Source of the DNA: Scatomonas sp963930955
Lineage (GTDB): Bacteria > Bacillota > Clostridia > Lachnospirales > Lachnospiraceae
Direction of reading: 5' to 3'
Length of the DNA stretch: 64,000 bases
Assembly (NCBI GenBank): GCA_963930955.1
Contig: OZ006967.1
Coordinates: 2,666,001-2,730,000 of the forward strand
The position numbers and the translations under genes are program-made. The notes beneath the pieces were generated by a model. That model ran no database searches. It saw nothing but the letters and a program-made list of their open reading frames with translations, and was not told where the DNA came from. Positions 43,083 through 51,778 of the stretch are shown one piece after another; the stretch's first letter is position 1; each line of letters opens with the position of its first letter.

Positions 43083-44447
43083 TTACATATAAGTTACCAG
43101 TCCGTAAATGAGGATCACCAGCACGATGCAGGGCAGCACGTAGGCGCAGTAGCGGCGCAGGCCGTCCGGCACCTTCAGTCCGGTTCCCGTGTTGGCTTCC
43201 TCCCGGAATTTTTTCCAGCCCCAGCCGTAGCGGCAGGTGCAGAAGATTACGTAAAACAGGGATCCCAGGGGCAGCAGAAGGTTGCTGACCAGGAAATCCT
43301 CCAGATCCATAATGGTATTGCCCGCCTTCAGAGGATGGAAGCCGGACAGAAGGTTAAAGCCCAGCACGCAGGGCAGGGACAGAAGAATGATCAGGATCCC
43401 GTTGACCAGGGCAGCCTTTTTCCGGCTCCAGCCGAAAAGATCCGCCCAGAAAGCCAGAATATTTTCAAACACGGCGATGATGGTGGAGAACGCCGCAAAA
43501 GCCATGAACACAAAGAACAGGCTTCCCCAGACTCTGCCTCCCGGCATGTGGGTGAAAATATTGGGCAGGGTGATGAAGATCAGGTTGGGGCCGCTGTCCG
43601 GATTGACTCCGTAGGCAAAGCAGGCCGGAAAGATGATCAGTCCGGAAGTAATGGCTACAAAGGTATCCAAAGAGGCCACGGTAACGGCTTCTCCCAGCAG
43701 GGCTCTTTTCTTTTCCAGATAGCTGCCGAAAATTGCCATGGCGCCGATGCCCAGGCTCAGGGTAAAGAAGGACTGGTTCATGGCCGCCACCATGGCGTTG
43801 CCCACGCCCACCTCCTGGAGTTTTCCGGCATCCGGCTTCAGATAAAAAGCCAGGCCCTCAGCGGCTCCCGGCAGGGAAATGCTGCGGATGGCCAGGATCA
43901 CCATGATCCCCAGCAGGGCCAGCATCATCCACTTGGTGATCCGCTCTACACCGTTCTTCAGTCCCAGAGAACAGATCAGAAAGCCTACCACTACCACGAT
44001 CACCATCCAGAAGGTCAGCGTCCCCGGGCTTGCGTTCATGGAATCAAAGATCCCCTCCACCTCTTCCGTGGAGGTACCCACAAACCGGCCGCTGGCAGTC
44101 AGGTAAAAATAGTGGAGCATCCAGCCGGTGACCACCGTATAGAACATCATCAGCAGATAGTTGCCGGCCACGGCGATGATGCCGTGGAGATGCCATTTCT
44201 GTCCCGGCTTTTCCAGCTGCTGGCAGGCTTTTACCGCGCTGCGGCGGCTGGCCCGGCCCACGGAAAACTCCATCGTCAGAATGGGGATTCCCAGAATGAT
44301 CAGGAAAAATATGTAGAACAGCACGAAGAAACCGCCTCCGTTCTGTCCGGTGATGTAGGGGAAACGCCACACGTTTCCGATGCCTATGGCGCATCCGGCG
44401 GAGATCAGCACGAAGCCCAGCCGGGACGCGAATTTTTCTCTTTCCAT
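43083..44447 (-). CDS. Sodium-dependent transporter, NSS/SNF family
   Basis: A 454-residue secondary transporter with 11-12 hydrophobic segments. The family signature is at the N-terminus: ISAGCAIGIGNVWRFPYITG (residues ~16-35), the unwound TM1 region that binds sodium and substrate in LeuT-like proteins. Later signatures include QSFFTLSLGIGAMAIFGSYL. Likely amino-acid uptake; substrate unknown. AGGGAG precedes the ATG. Next gene downstream on the same strand is the AI-2E permease about 60 bases away. Confidence 0.93.
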   Translation of the reverse strand: MEREKFASRLGFVLISAGCAIGIGNVWRFPYITGQNGGGFFVLFYIFFLIILGIPILTMEFSVGRASRRSAVKACQQLEKPGQKWHLHGIIAVAGNYLLMMFYTVVTGWMLHYFYLTASGRFVGTSTEEVEGIFDSMNASPGTLTFWMVIVVVVGFLICSLGLKNGVERITKWMMLALLGIMVILAIRSISLPGAAEGLAFYLKPDAGKLQEVGVGNAMVAAMNQSFFTLSLGIGAMAIFGSYLEKKRALLGEAVTVASLDTFVAITSGLIIFPACFAYGVNPDSGPNLIFITLPNIFTHMPGGRVWGSLFFVFMAFAAFSTIIAVFENILAFWADLFGWSRKKAALVNGILIILLSLPCVLGFNLLSGFHPLKAGNTIMDLEDFLVSNLLLPLGSLFYVIFCTCRYGWGWKKFREEANTGTGLKVPDGLRRYCAYVLPCIVLVILIYGLVTYM

Positions 44448-44523
44448 TGTTTCTCTCCCTTGTTGTCTTTTTCATGCCGCAAAAAGCGGCGCCCTTCCAG
44501 TATAGCCGCCGCCTGGAGGAATG

Positions 44524-45054
44524 TCAATTTTTCTCCGGAGGTTCCGGGGAAAGCAGAATGCCCTCTGCCTCCATCTTTCTGGCTTCCTCCACGTATTCCA
44601 GACTGTTCCGGTAATTGCTCTCCTTCTCCTCCGGCCGGAGGGGACGGACGATCCTGGCCGGGCTGCCCATAACCAGGGAACCGTCCGGCACCTGCATATT
44701 CTGGAGCACCAGGCTTCCCGCCGCGATCAGGCAGTCCTTTCCGATAACAGCCCCGTTAAGGACCGTGGCCCCGATGCCGATAAGGCTCCGGTCTCCTACG
44801 GTACAGCCGTGGAGCACCGCCCGGTGGCCTACGGTCACGTAATCTCCCAGAGTCACGGGATAGCCGTGGTCCACATGGATGGTGCAGCCCTCCTGGATAT
44901 TTGTGCCCCGGCCGATGCGGACCGGCGCCTTATCGCCCCGGATGGTGCTGTAAAACAGCACGCAGCTGTCCTCTCCCAGCTCCACATCCCCCAGGAGCAC
45001 TGCCTCCCGGGCAATGCGGACGCCCTTTTCTTTTTTGTGTTTTCTGTAATCCAT
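44524..45054 (-). CDS. Gamma-class carbonic anhydrase family protein (hexapeptide repeat)
   Basis: A 176-residue left-handed beta-helix protein with repeated hexapeptides ([LIV]GxGxx type: RIGRGTNIQEGCTIHVDHGY, VTLGDYVTVGHRAVLHGCTV, SLIGIGATVLNGAVIGKDCL). Histidines at ~60/63, 77 and 82 sit where the zinc ligands of gamma carbonic anhydrases and YrdA-type proteins are found. The end is a short helix (EYVEEARKME). It follows the choloylglycine hydrolase gene by 12 bases. Actual hydratase activity is not certain for this group. Confidence 0.88.
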   Translation of the reverse strand: MDYRKHKKEKGVRIAREAVLLGDVELGEDSCVLFYSTIRGDKAPVRIGRGTNIQEGCTIHVDHGYPVTLGDYVTVGHRAVLHGCTVGDRSLIGIGATVLNGAVIGKDCLIAAGSLVLQNMQVPDGSLVMGSPARIVRPLRPEEKESNYRNSLEYVEEARKMEAEGILLSPEPPEKN

Positions 45055-45066
45055 AAGCCCCTCCTT

Positions 45067-46041
45067 CTAGTTGACATAACAAATCTGCTGTTTGTCCTCC
45101 AGGGGATATGCCTTGACTTCTTCCTGTTCCAGATCCTCCCCGTAAAGGTTTACGGCCCGGATCTGATTGTTTTCATAGGTTTTGTAATAGTAAACGCCCT
45201 TGTCCCCGTTAACGCAGCAGGAATAGGTGGTAATGTCGCGCCTGCCCTCCGGGGTCACCACGCTGCCCCGGACCATGGCCACGCTGTCCAGAATATGGAA
45301 AAACTGGGAAATGTTGGAGTTTTCATCCTGGGGACTGACAGAATTCCACCGGAGAAAAGCCGCCCGGATAAAGCGGGAGGCCGGGGAGGAATCTCCCGGC
45401 AGTCCCAGGGCTCCCATGCCCTGGCCGTAGGGTTTCAGCTTCAGCCCCTTTGCGAACCGGTTTTCCGGAAAGCGCGGAGTCAGGTTCAGATAATTCCCAA
45501 GATTGGTCTGATGGAAGGCAAAAGGCGGGTTGTTGGTAAGGACTCCCGCCGGATTTTCATAGACCTTCAGTCCCTCTTCTACCGCTTCCAGCACCAGGCA
45601 CCTCTGCCGGTCCGCCAGCATCCAGTGCAGGGCCGCCGGGGGCATCTGGGGAGAAAAGGCATCCTCCAGCACGTTCAGGTCCCGGATCAGATCTTCCGCC
45701 TGATCCAGATCCCGGCACTGTCCCAGGATCCAGGGGATCAGCTCCCAGGAAGCTACATTTTTCATGCCTTTCCGATAGGGCCGGTAGCAGGCGTTTCCCG
45801 GAAAATTCAGTCCCGCCATGCAAAGGCCTTTCTCGTTCACCGCCTCTGCGTACAGAGGGTATCCCCCGGCCACCGTGGCCATACCGATCATGGCATAGTG
45901 CCTCTGGCTCTCCCCTTGTTTTTTCCAGACAAAGGGGTAATTCCGGGGGGTTACCGCTACCTGTTCTCCGAAAGAATATTCCAGATCCAGGTTCCGGCCG
46001 AAATAAAAATCTCCATTCTTATAAGTGATGCAGGTACACAT
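45067..46041 (-). CDS. Choloylglycine hydrolase / linear amide C-N hydrolase
   Basis: A 324-residue Ntn-hydrolase of the bile salt hydrolase / penicillin V acylase family. The nucleophile is Cys2, exposed after removal of Met1. Arg16 and Asp19 (FGRNLDLEY), Asn79 (GLNFPGN), Asn171 (VLTNNPPF) and Arg223 (PGDSSPASRFIRA) occupy the expected catalytic places. GGAGA precedes the ATG. In a gut bacterium deconjugation of bile acids is plausible, but the family also hydrolyses acyl-amides such as acyl-homoserine lactones or penicillin V, so the substrate is not settled. Confidence 0.88.
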   Translation of the reverse strand: MCTCITYKNGDFYFGRNLDLEYSFGEQVAVTPRNYPFVWKKQGESQRHYAMIGMATVAGGYPLYAEAVNEKGLCMAGLNFPGNACYRPYRKGMKNVASWELIPWILGQCRDLDQAEDLIRDLNVLEDAFSPQMPPAALHWMLADRQRCLVLEAVEEGLKVYENPAGVLTNNPPFAFHQTNLGNYLNLTPRFPENRFAKGLKLKPYGQGMGALGLPGDSSPASRFIRAAFLRWNSVSPQDENSNISQFFHILDSVAMVRGSVVTPEGRRDITTYSCCVNGDKGVYYYKTYENNQIRAVNLYGEDLEQEEVKAYPLEDKQQICYVN

Positions 46042-46072
46042 AGCTGTCTCCTTTCAGGGATTCCGCCTCTCT

Positions 46073-46843
46073 TTACAGCCCTGTATTCCGGTGGTATTCC
46101 CGGGTCCAGCGGGCCAGGGCCCCATCCAGGTCCTCCGGGAAGGGTTCCGGCTCCACCTCCAGGATCTGATCGTCCATTTCCTCCCGGGTGGTCGGATCTA
46201 CCTGCAGGCTTTCCATGGCCCCGTCGTAGGCCTCCTGGCCGTCCCGGAGATAAATGGCGAACAGCCAGCTTTTCAGGGACTCCCGGCTGTGAAGGATCTC
46301 ATAGGCCTGCTGAAAGCAGCTGCAGGCCTCCTCCATCTGAAAGAGCCGGGAATAGGCGCAGCCCAGATTGTTGTAGAGGCTGCCGGTAAACTGGCTGCCC
46401 AGATTCCCCTGTCTGTCCATGCGCAGGGCCTGAGTGTAGGCCTCAATGGCCTTGGTATATTTCTCATGGGCCATCAGGGAATCCCCTCTGCGCTTGGTCC
46501 GCAGAGGCATAGGATCCTCCTGGAGCTTCCGCAGCTCCTCCTCCAGCTTCTTCATTTCCTGCTGGTTCAGATAGAAGGCTTCCCGCAGCACCGGCAGCAC
46601 AAACTCTTCCAGCCGGAAGCCCCCTTCCACAACTCCGGAAAGCTTTCTGGCCAGTTTTTTCAGCTTCAGTTCCCCGTAGAGCCATTCCACCAGATTCTCA
46701 TTTAGTATGCCCTCATCCAGCAGCGGATAATCCCGGCAGAAATAATAGCACAGTTCCTCCACGGAATATATATTGATTCCAACGGCTTCGATGTAAAAGG
46801 GATTTTCCGCTCTTTTAATCTGACATAATATATAATCGCCCAT
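46073..46843 (-). CDS. TPR-type helical repeat protein of the DUF5717/DUF5716 operon
   Basis: A 256-residue soluble protein. Its N-terminal ~110 residues (MGDYILCQIKRAENPFYIEA, ELCYYFCRDYPLLDEGILNE) form a conserved uncharacterised domain. Residues ~115-215 contain tetratricopeptide-like helices (RRGDSLMAHEKYTKAIEAYT; SLYNNLGCAYSRLFQMEEAC). It starts two bases after the stop of the DUF5716 gene, with GAGGG as ribosome site. It is the last gene of the three-gene unit. A scaffold role is likely from the TPR; nothing more can be said. Confidence 0.75.
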   Translation of the reverse strand: MGDYILCQIKRAENPFYIEAVGINIYSVEELCYYFCRDYPLLDEGILNENLVEWLYGELKLKKLARKLSGVVEGGFRLEEFVLPVLREAFYLNQQEMKKLEEELRKLQEDPMPLRTKRRGDSLMAHEKYTKAIEAYTQALRMDRQGNLGSQFTGSLYNNLGCAYSRLFQMEEACSCFQQAYEILHSRESLKSWLFAIYLRDGQEAYDGAMESLQVDPTTREEMDDQILEVEPEPFPEDLDGALARWTREYHRNTGL

Positions 46844-46845
46844 GC

Positions 46846-48090
46846 TCAGCCCTCCATTGTCTCCCGCCAGATTTTTCCGCTGGAGGGGAAGAATTCACCA
46901 AAGCCCAGATCCTCCGCCGTGATCTGGCAGCGCCCCGGGGAATCGTATTCCAGATGGAGCCGAAGCCTGGTGGTACGGTCCGGCCTTTTGGGCAGCCCCG
47001 GAAGGGCCATGCTGTAACGGGAGCGTTTGCCGTCGTCCATGCTGCTGACTACAAAGATCAGCTCCTCCGCTCCGTCCAGGATCAGTTCCCATTCTTTTTC
47101 CGCCTCGTACCAGTTGACCCCCGCCGTCACCAGGGGATAGTAGGCGGGACAGCCGTTGATCTTCATCTCCATGCCTATATTCCGGCGGATCAGATCCGCC
47201 CCTACATAGAGATAGCCTTTCAGGTTCTTCTCCTCCGCCTTTTCCCGGGCGGCAAAGCAGGCCCCTCTGGCAAATAGGTTGTCCCCGATAAAGACCCGTC
47301 TCTGGCCCCGGCACAGAAGGGCCAGGGAGCCCCTGGCCCAGGAGCGGTCAAAGCCCTCCCCCACCAGGAAGATGCTGGAAAAGAAATCCTCTCCCAGGGA
47401 GTCCCGGACAAAATCCCGGAATTTTTCGTCCTTTTCTTCCGGGTTTTCCGGCAGTCGGAGGGTTCCCCCTTCTGTAACAGAAGCGGTAACCGGCTTGGTC
47501 CGCTGGTTCAGCTCCAGGCTGAAGAAGGTTACATCCTCCTCCGCGAACTGAAAGAGACCGGCTTTTCTGGCCCACAGCTCCGGCTTCTGGTACAGGGTGT
47601 GGAAGTAGAAGCTCTCCTGGTAATCCTGGAGCCAGCCCCGGTTTCTCTGGATGCCCAGCAGGCGGTAGGCTTCCCGGATGGCCCGGACGAAGGCTTTGGA
47701 AAGATAGGGAACCGTCAGCATGATCCCCGACAGCTGCTTTTCTATATCTGTAATCCCCAGCATGGTCAGGGCCTGGCGAAGAAACACCGCCAGCAGCTCT
47801 CCTCCGGTAAAAGTCTCTCCTTCTGCGGAAAAAGTATTCCCGTCGGCGCACAGATCGTACAGCCGGTCAATGAGGATCCCGTTCCGCTGCTCCGCGAAAT
47901 ACTCCGCCTCCAGTCCGTAGTACCATTCCCCGGTATCCGGAACCCGGCAGAGAATGGTGGGAAAGGTCACCTTGGTGCTTCCCACCTTTACCGGCGCGGA
48001 AACCGCGTCCCGGCTGCCCCGCTCATAATAGCAGATCTGGGACTCTTTTCTGCTCAGGTCCATGCCCACGATCAAATTCTTTGTTTCCAT
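46846..48090 (-). CDS. DUF5716 family protein, Hsp70/actin-like ATPase fold
   Basis: A 414-residue protein. The N-terminal METKNLIVGMDLSRKESQIC resembles the phosphate-1 strand-turn-strand of Hsp70/actin-type ATPases (DxSxxxS...). Residues ~265-310 (RRVFIGDNLFARGACFAARE, then GYLYVGADLIRRNIGMEMKI) resemble the adenosine-site helix of DnaK-like proteins (GDN...GA). The C-terminal ~100 residues are a beta-rich domain (LRLHLEYDSPGRCQITAEDL). It follows the 1188-residue DUF5717 gene by 12 bases and precedes the TPR gene by 2 bases. ATPase activity is inferred from fold resemblance. Confidence 0.75.
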   Translation of the reverse strand: METKNLIVGMDLSRKESQICYYERGSRDAVSAPVKVGSTKVTFPTILCRVPDTGEWYYGLEAEYFAEQRNGILIDRLYDLCADGNTFSAEGETFTGGELLAVFLRQALTMLGITDIEKQLSGIMLTVPYLSKAFVRAIREAYRLLGIQRNRGWLQDYQESFYFHTLYQKPELWARKAGLFQFAEEDVTFFSLELNQRTKPVTASVTEGGTLRLPENPEEKDEKFRDFVRDSLGEDFFSSIFLVGEGFDRSWARGSLALLCRGQRRVFIGDNLFARGACFAAREKAEEKNLKGYLYVGADLIRRNIGMEMKINGCPAYYPLVTAGVNWYEAEKEWELILDGAEELIFVVSSMDDGKRSRYSMALPGLPKRPDRTTRLRLHLEYDSPGRCQITAEDLGFGEFFPSSGKIWRETMEG

Positions 48091-48102
48091 ATTCTGTCAC
48101 TC

Positions 48103-51100
48103 CTACTTCTTCAGTGCGAAAAGCGCGGAGGTAAAGGCATCCTGCCACAGATACTGCTCCACCGCCTTTTCCATCAGCTGCCGGTTGCCCAGCTTTCTGG
48201 CCGCCAGGATCTGATTCAGCAGCTTATAGCGGGTAATTCCCGCCGTATCCATATCCACCAGGGAAAGCTGGTATTTCTCCGTGTCCCGGCTCTCTCCTCT
48301 TTCGGTGACGCTGAGATAGTAGGTCAGGACTTCCCCGTAGAAAAGCAGGAATTCTTTTACAAAAATTCCCTGGTACATATTTTTCATAGGTTCGCTGGTC
48401 CAGGCCGCAGCCTCCTGGCCCTGGCCTTTCAGCTGGTAATGGATCACCACCCGGTCCGCCCCCGGGAAATATTCTTCCACAAAGATCTTGTCCTCGATCT
48501 GGCAGGCCTGGGTCAGGGCTCCCGGCAGGTCGCTGTAGAAGGCAAACCGCAGTCCCTTGCCGTTAAATTCCTCCAGCAGAGTCCGGGCATGCTGCTCCTG
48601 GTTTTCCTTCAGCTCCGGCAGCTGGGAATACCGCTTCAGCAGAGCCAGTTTACAGACTTCCTCCAGCTCCCAGCCCCACTCATATATTTTTTCCAGATAG
48701 CGGAAGATGTCTTCCGGGGTCTTCCGGCCCCGGAGGAAATAGGCCGCCGCCGTCCCCGCCAGATAGGAAAGGATCAGAGGCTCCCGGCCGTGCTGGGAAA
48801 TGTAGCTTCCCAGGATCTCCCCTTCCGCCTCCGGAAAGGTTCCCACAAACAGGGAAAGCACCAGGATCCGCTCGTCCAGGGCATAGCTCTCCATCTGGAA
48901 GCCTTTGACCTTTTTCCAGAGGCTGCACATGGAGGCAATGCTGCCGAAATAGTAATCCCGCAGATAGCCCAGGATGATCTCGTCGTATTTTCCCTGATCC
49001 GCCACGTAGGCGGCCAGGCACAGCAGCTCCTCGTCCTCCTCCCCTTCCCGGCGGAGGATCATGCGGCTGGCCAGCCGCAGCAGCTTCTGCTCCGGGATCC
49101 CCTCGTAGCCGAACTCGGATACCAGGGTAAAGGCCTCCGGGTACATAGCCCGGTCAATGAGGATCACCGCCATGCTTACCCGGTCTACAGCCGCGTACTG
49201 GCGGAAATCCATTTCCCGCAGGTAGTCCAGCATAAATCTTTCTTCCCGGTGTTTGTAATAGTACTCCAGCAGCCGGGCCCGGATCTTTTTCCGGTAGCTC
49301 TCGGTAAAGGCCGGATTCTCCGCCGCCATCCGGTAGCAGGAAAGTGTCCGGGAATTCACCTCCATCTGCCAGCCCCGCTCTTTGCAGCAGTACAGCTCCA
49401 GTCCTGTATCCTCCACCTGAAGGTCCATGCACCGCAGGGCCGCCTCCTTCTCGCTGATCAGGGGCTCCATGGTATACTCTACAGTGGCCGCGAACCGCCG
49501 CCTTTTTCCATCCTCAAAGATCACGCAGGCGTCCGGGCTGAAAATATCCACGTATGCCGTGCCGTCCTGGCAGGGATAGCTGCGCTCCTCCTCCAGAGCG
49601 CTGTGGCAGACGATCACGTGGCGGATCCGCCGGTCCCGGCAGACCAGTTTGCGTTTGAAAAGCACCCGGCAGAGATCCGCCGCCTGGTCCTTCTGCTCCG
49701 GCTTCAGCAGGAACTCCCGGTACAGCACCGCGAAATTGCTGTCGATCCTGCCTTTTGTCAGGGAAACCAGGGCAAAATCCGACATCTGTTTGTGGTAACT
49801 CAGGTAGACCGCCGGATCCTTTTCCCGGTGGCGGATGATGCTGGCGTAGAGAAAGGCCCGCTTCCGCTCTCCCAGGGTATTATTGTAAAGAAAATACATT
49901 TTCACCGGCCGGGGCAGCTCCCGGGAGCTGTCCGGCTCCACAGTTTCCATATAGTATTCGTAAAGGCGGGTGATCCGCAGATCCTGATCCACCGCCTGCT
50001 GGTACCAGGTGAAATACTCCTTTTTCACGGGATTGCCCTTCATCAGCAGGGCGCAGACTGCCTCCAGCACCTCGCGGCTGGGAAACAGGCCGCAGCCCCC
50101 GGTCAGCAGCCGGTACACCGGATCGGAAAACTCTTTCAGATGGCTGCTGAGATAGGCGGCCCGCTCCAGGATGTTCCGGGTCAGCAGTCCCTTCTTCAGG
50201 GCGAACCGCAGAACCTGCACCAGGAAGGGGGACAGCCGCCGAAGCAGGGTTTCCTGTTTCTCCAGCAACTTCCAGGCCGTCAGGTACAGGAAGGGGCTGA
50301 CGCAGCCCCGGTTCCAGATTTCTTCCATCATGTACATGGCCCGGGAGGGCGTGTTCTCGCAGATCTCCTCCTCCTGGAACAGCAGGTGAAGGAGCAGGAA
50401 ATCATCCGGAGCCTGCTGGCAGAAGGCCTGCAGATCCGGGGCAATGTTCCGCCGCTCATCCGGCAAAAGGCCCACCTGCTTGGCCAGATACAGGTAGCCG
50501 GCCTGCTCCCTAGCGTTCTCCAGCCTGACCTCTCCTTCCTTAATGGGCCAGAGGATCTCCATGGCCCGGGCATTTTCATCCTGGTTGTAGGCCAGAAAAG
50601 CCTCAAACAGCCGCAGGGCTGTGCTCTCTTCCTCTTCTTTCAGATCCTGCAGCAGCTGGCTGGTTTTCTCGTACCAGCTGCGGTAATCCAGGGTCTTCAT
50701 CTGCAGGCCCAGATACAGCTTCATGAGCCCCAGGATCTTCCGGCGGCGGACAAAATCGGACAGGGACTGCAGCCCTTCCTCCGCCGAAGCTTCGATCTCA
50801 AAATCCAGCACCTGATAAACGGTGCGGATGCGGATGCGGCCGTAGCGCTTGCCGCTGCCAAGACGGCTCCGGTCCACAATGTATTCCAGGCCGTAAAGCC
50901 TGCCGATAAAGTCCTCGGAGGTGATTACTTTCTTTTCCACCTGGATAAAGTCCCCGGAAACCTCGATTTCCATCCGCACGTAGCCCCAGGTGTTTTTATA
51001 AATATACAGGGTGTCCTTCTGGGACACATCCAGGGTGTAGACCGCCTTCTGCTTTTTGTCCAGAGTCAGCATCACAGGGCTTTTCTTGCCGGCGGCGATC

Positions 51101-51669
51101 AAAAACTCTTCCATGTGCTGATACGTTACGGGATTGTGGGACATGCCCCGGTACAGAGCCCGGTAGGGCCGGTTCTTGCCGTTCAGAATATGCAGAAACT
51201 GCCGGCTGGTAAAAAGCCGGAAGCCCTCCCGCAGGTCCTTCATGCATAATTTGGTAAAGTCGTCCAGAGCGCAGATTTCCCCCTCCGGGGTTTCCGCCAC
51301 CTCCTCCTGGAGGACCGCCCGCAGGGAAATCACCTTTTCCCCCAGATTGCTGAGGACGGTAATGCCACCCTGGATCACATCTCCTGCTGCCAGTCCTCCG
51401 GTATCGATGCCGAACACCAGGTCGCAGGTATTTCCAGAAAATTTTTCATTGGCGATCAGGATCCGGTGATCGGAAGAGACCACCATGCCCCTGACCTTGC
51501 TTCCATCGTCCGCCCCTACCGTCACAGACCCGCGGTACTGGCGGCCCTGGGGAATCCGCAGATCCAGGGACTCCGCCGACACTTTCAGCCCCGGCATTCT
51601 TCTGTTATAATTTTCCTGTTCCAGTTCCTCTATCCTTCTTTTCAAAGTCTCCACCTGACCTTTTATCAC
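48103..51669 (-). CDS. DUF5717 family giant solenoid protein
   Basis: A 1188-residue cytoplasmic protein without signal or membrane segments. A short coiled coil (residues ~5-22) is followed by beta-rich regions (about 40-300, with RQYRGSVTVGADDGSKVRGM and ILIANEKFSGNTCDLVFGID) and then a long alpha-helical repeat region (about 320-1150) of paired helices like TPR or HAT solenoids, with two beta insertions. The start at 51669 is a GTG with a weak ribosome site, so the N-terminus may differ by some residues. First gene of a three-gene operon with DUF5716 and a TPR protein. Function unknown. Confidence 0.75.
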   Translation of the reverse strand: MIKGQVETLKRRIEELEQENYNRRMPGLKVSAESLDLRIPQGRQYRGSVTVGADDGSKVRGMVVSSDHRILIANEKFSGNTCDLVFGIDTGGLAAGDVIQGGITVLSNLGEKVISLRAVLQEEVAETPEGEICALDDFTKLCMKDLREGFRLFTSRQFLHILNGKNRPYRALYRGMSHNPVTYQHMEEFLIAAGKKSPVMLTLDKKQKAVYTLDVSQKDTLYIYKNTWGYVRMEIEVSGDFIQVEKKVITSEDFIGRLYGLEYIVDRSRLGSGKRYGRIRIRTVYQVLDFEIEASAEEGLQSLSDFVRRRKILGLMKLYLGLQMKTLDYRSWYEKTSQLLQDLKEEEESTALRLFEAFLAYNQDENARAMEILWPIKEGEVRLENAREQAGYLYLAKQVGLLPDERRNIAPDLQAFCQQAPDDFLLLHLLFQEEEICENTPSRAMYMMEEIWNRGCVSPFLYLTAWKLLEKQETLLRRLSPFLVQVLRFALKKGLLTRNILERAAYLSSHLKEFSDPVYRLLTGGCGLFPSREVLEAVCALLMKGNPVKKEYFTWYQQAVDQDLRITRLYEYYMETVEPDSSRELPRPVKMYFLYNNTLGERKRAFLYASIIRHREKDPAVYLSYHKQMSDFALVSLTKGRIDSNFAVLYREFLLKPEQKDQAADLCRVLFKRKLVCRDRRIRHVIVCHSALEEERSYPCQDGTAYVDIFSPDACVIFEDGKRRRFAATVEYTMEPLISEKEAALRCMDLQVEDTGLELYCCKERGWQMEVNSRTLSCYRMAAENPAFTESYRKKIRARLLEYYYKHREERFMLDYLREMDFRQYAAVDRVSMAVILIDRAMYPEAFTLVSEFGYEGIPEQKLLRLASRMILRREGEEDEELLCLAAYVADQGKYDEIILGYLRDYYFGSIASMCSLWKKVKGFQMESYALDERILVLSLFVGTFPEAEGEILGSYISQHGREPLILSYLAGTAAAYFLRGRKTPEDIFRYLEKIYEWGWELEEVCKLALLKRYSQLPELKENQEQHARTLLEEFNGKGLRFAFYSDLPGALTQACQIEDKIFVEEYFPGADRVVIHYQLKGQGQEAAAWTSEPMKNMYQGIFVKEFLLFYGEVLTYYLSVTERGESRDTEKYQLSLVDMDTAGITRYKLLNQILAARKLGNRQLMEKAVEQYLWQDAFTSALFALKK

Positions 51670-51778
51670 TTGACTTAAGGCCCACCCGGCCTTACTATAT
51701 CAGTATACACTACAAAGAACTGCCGGGCAACCGGCTTTTTGCCGTATTCGCCCGCTGTTTCCGGAAAAGAGGCACAGT

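Noticed and set aside
43077..46389. Long plus-strand open frames opposite the NSS transporter, carbonic anhydrase and choloylglycine hydrolase genes
   Set aside because: Antisense shadows with no domain signal and histidine/glutamine-rich translation typical of reversed GC-rich genes.
47599..51249. A 1216-codon open frame on the plus strand opposite the DUF5717/DUF5716 genes
   Set aside because: It is an antisense shadow in GC-rich DNA. Its translation is proline/glutamine-rich and low in recognisable domains, while the minus strand has coherent, coupled genes with ribosome sites.
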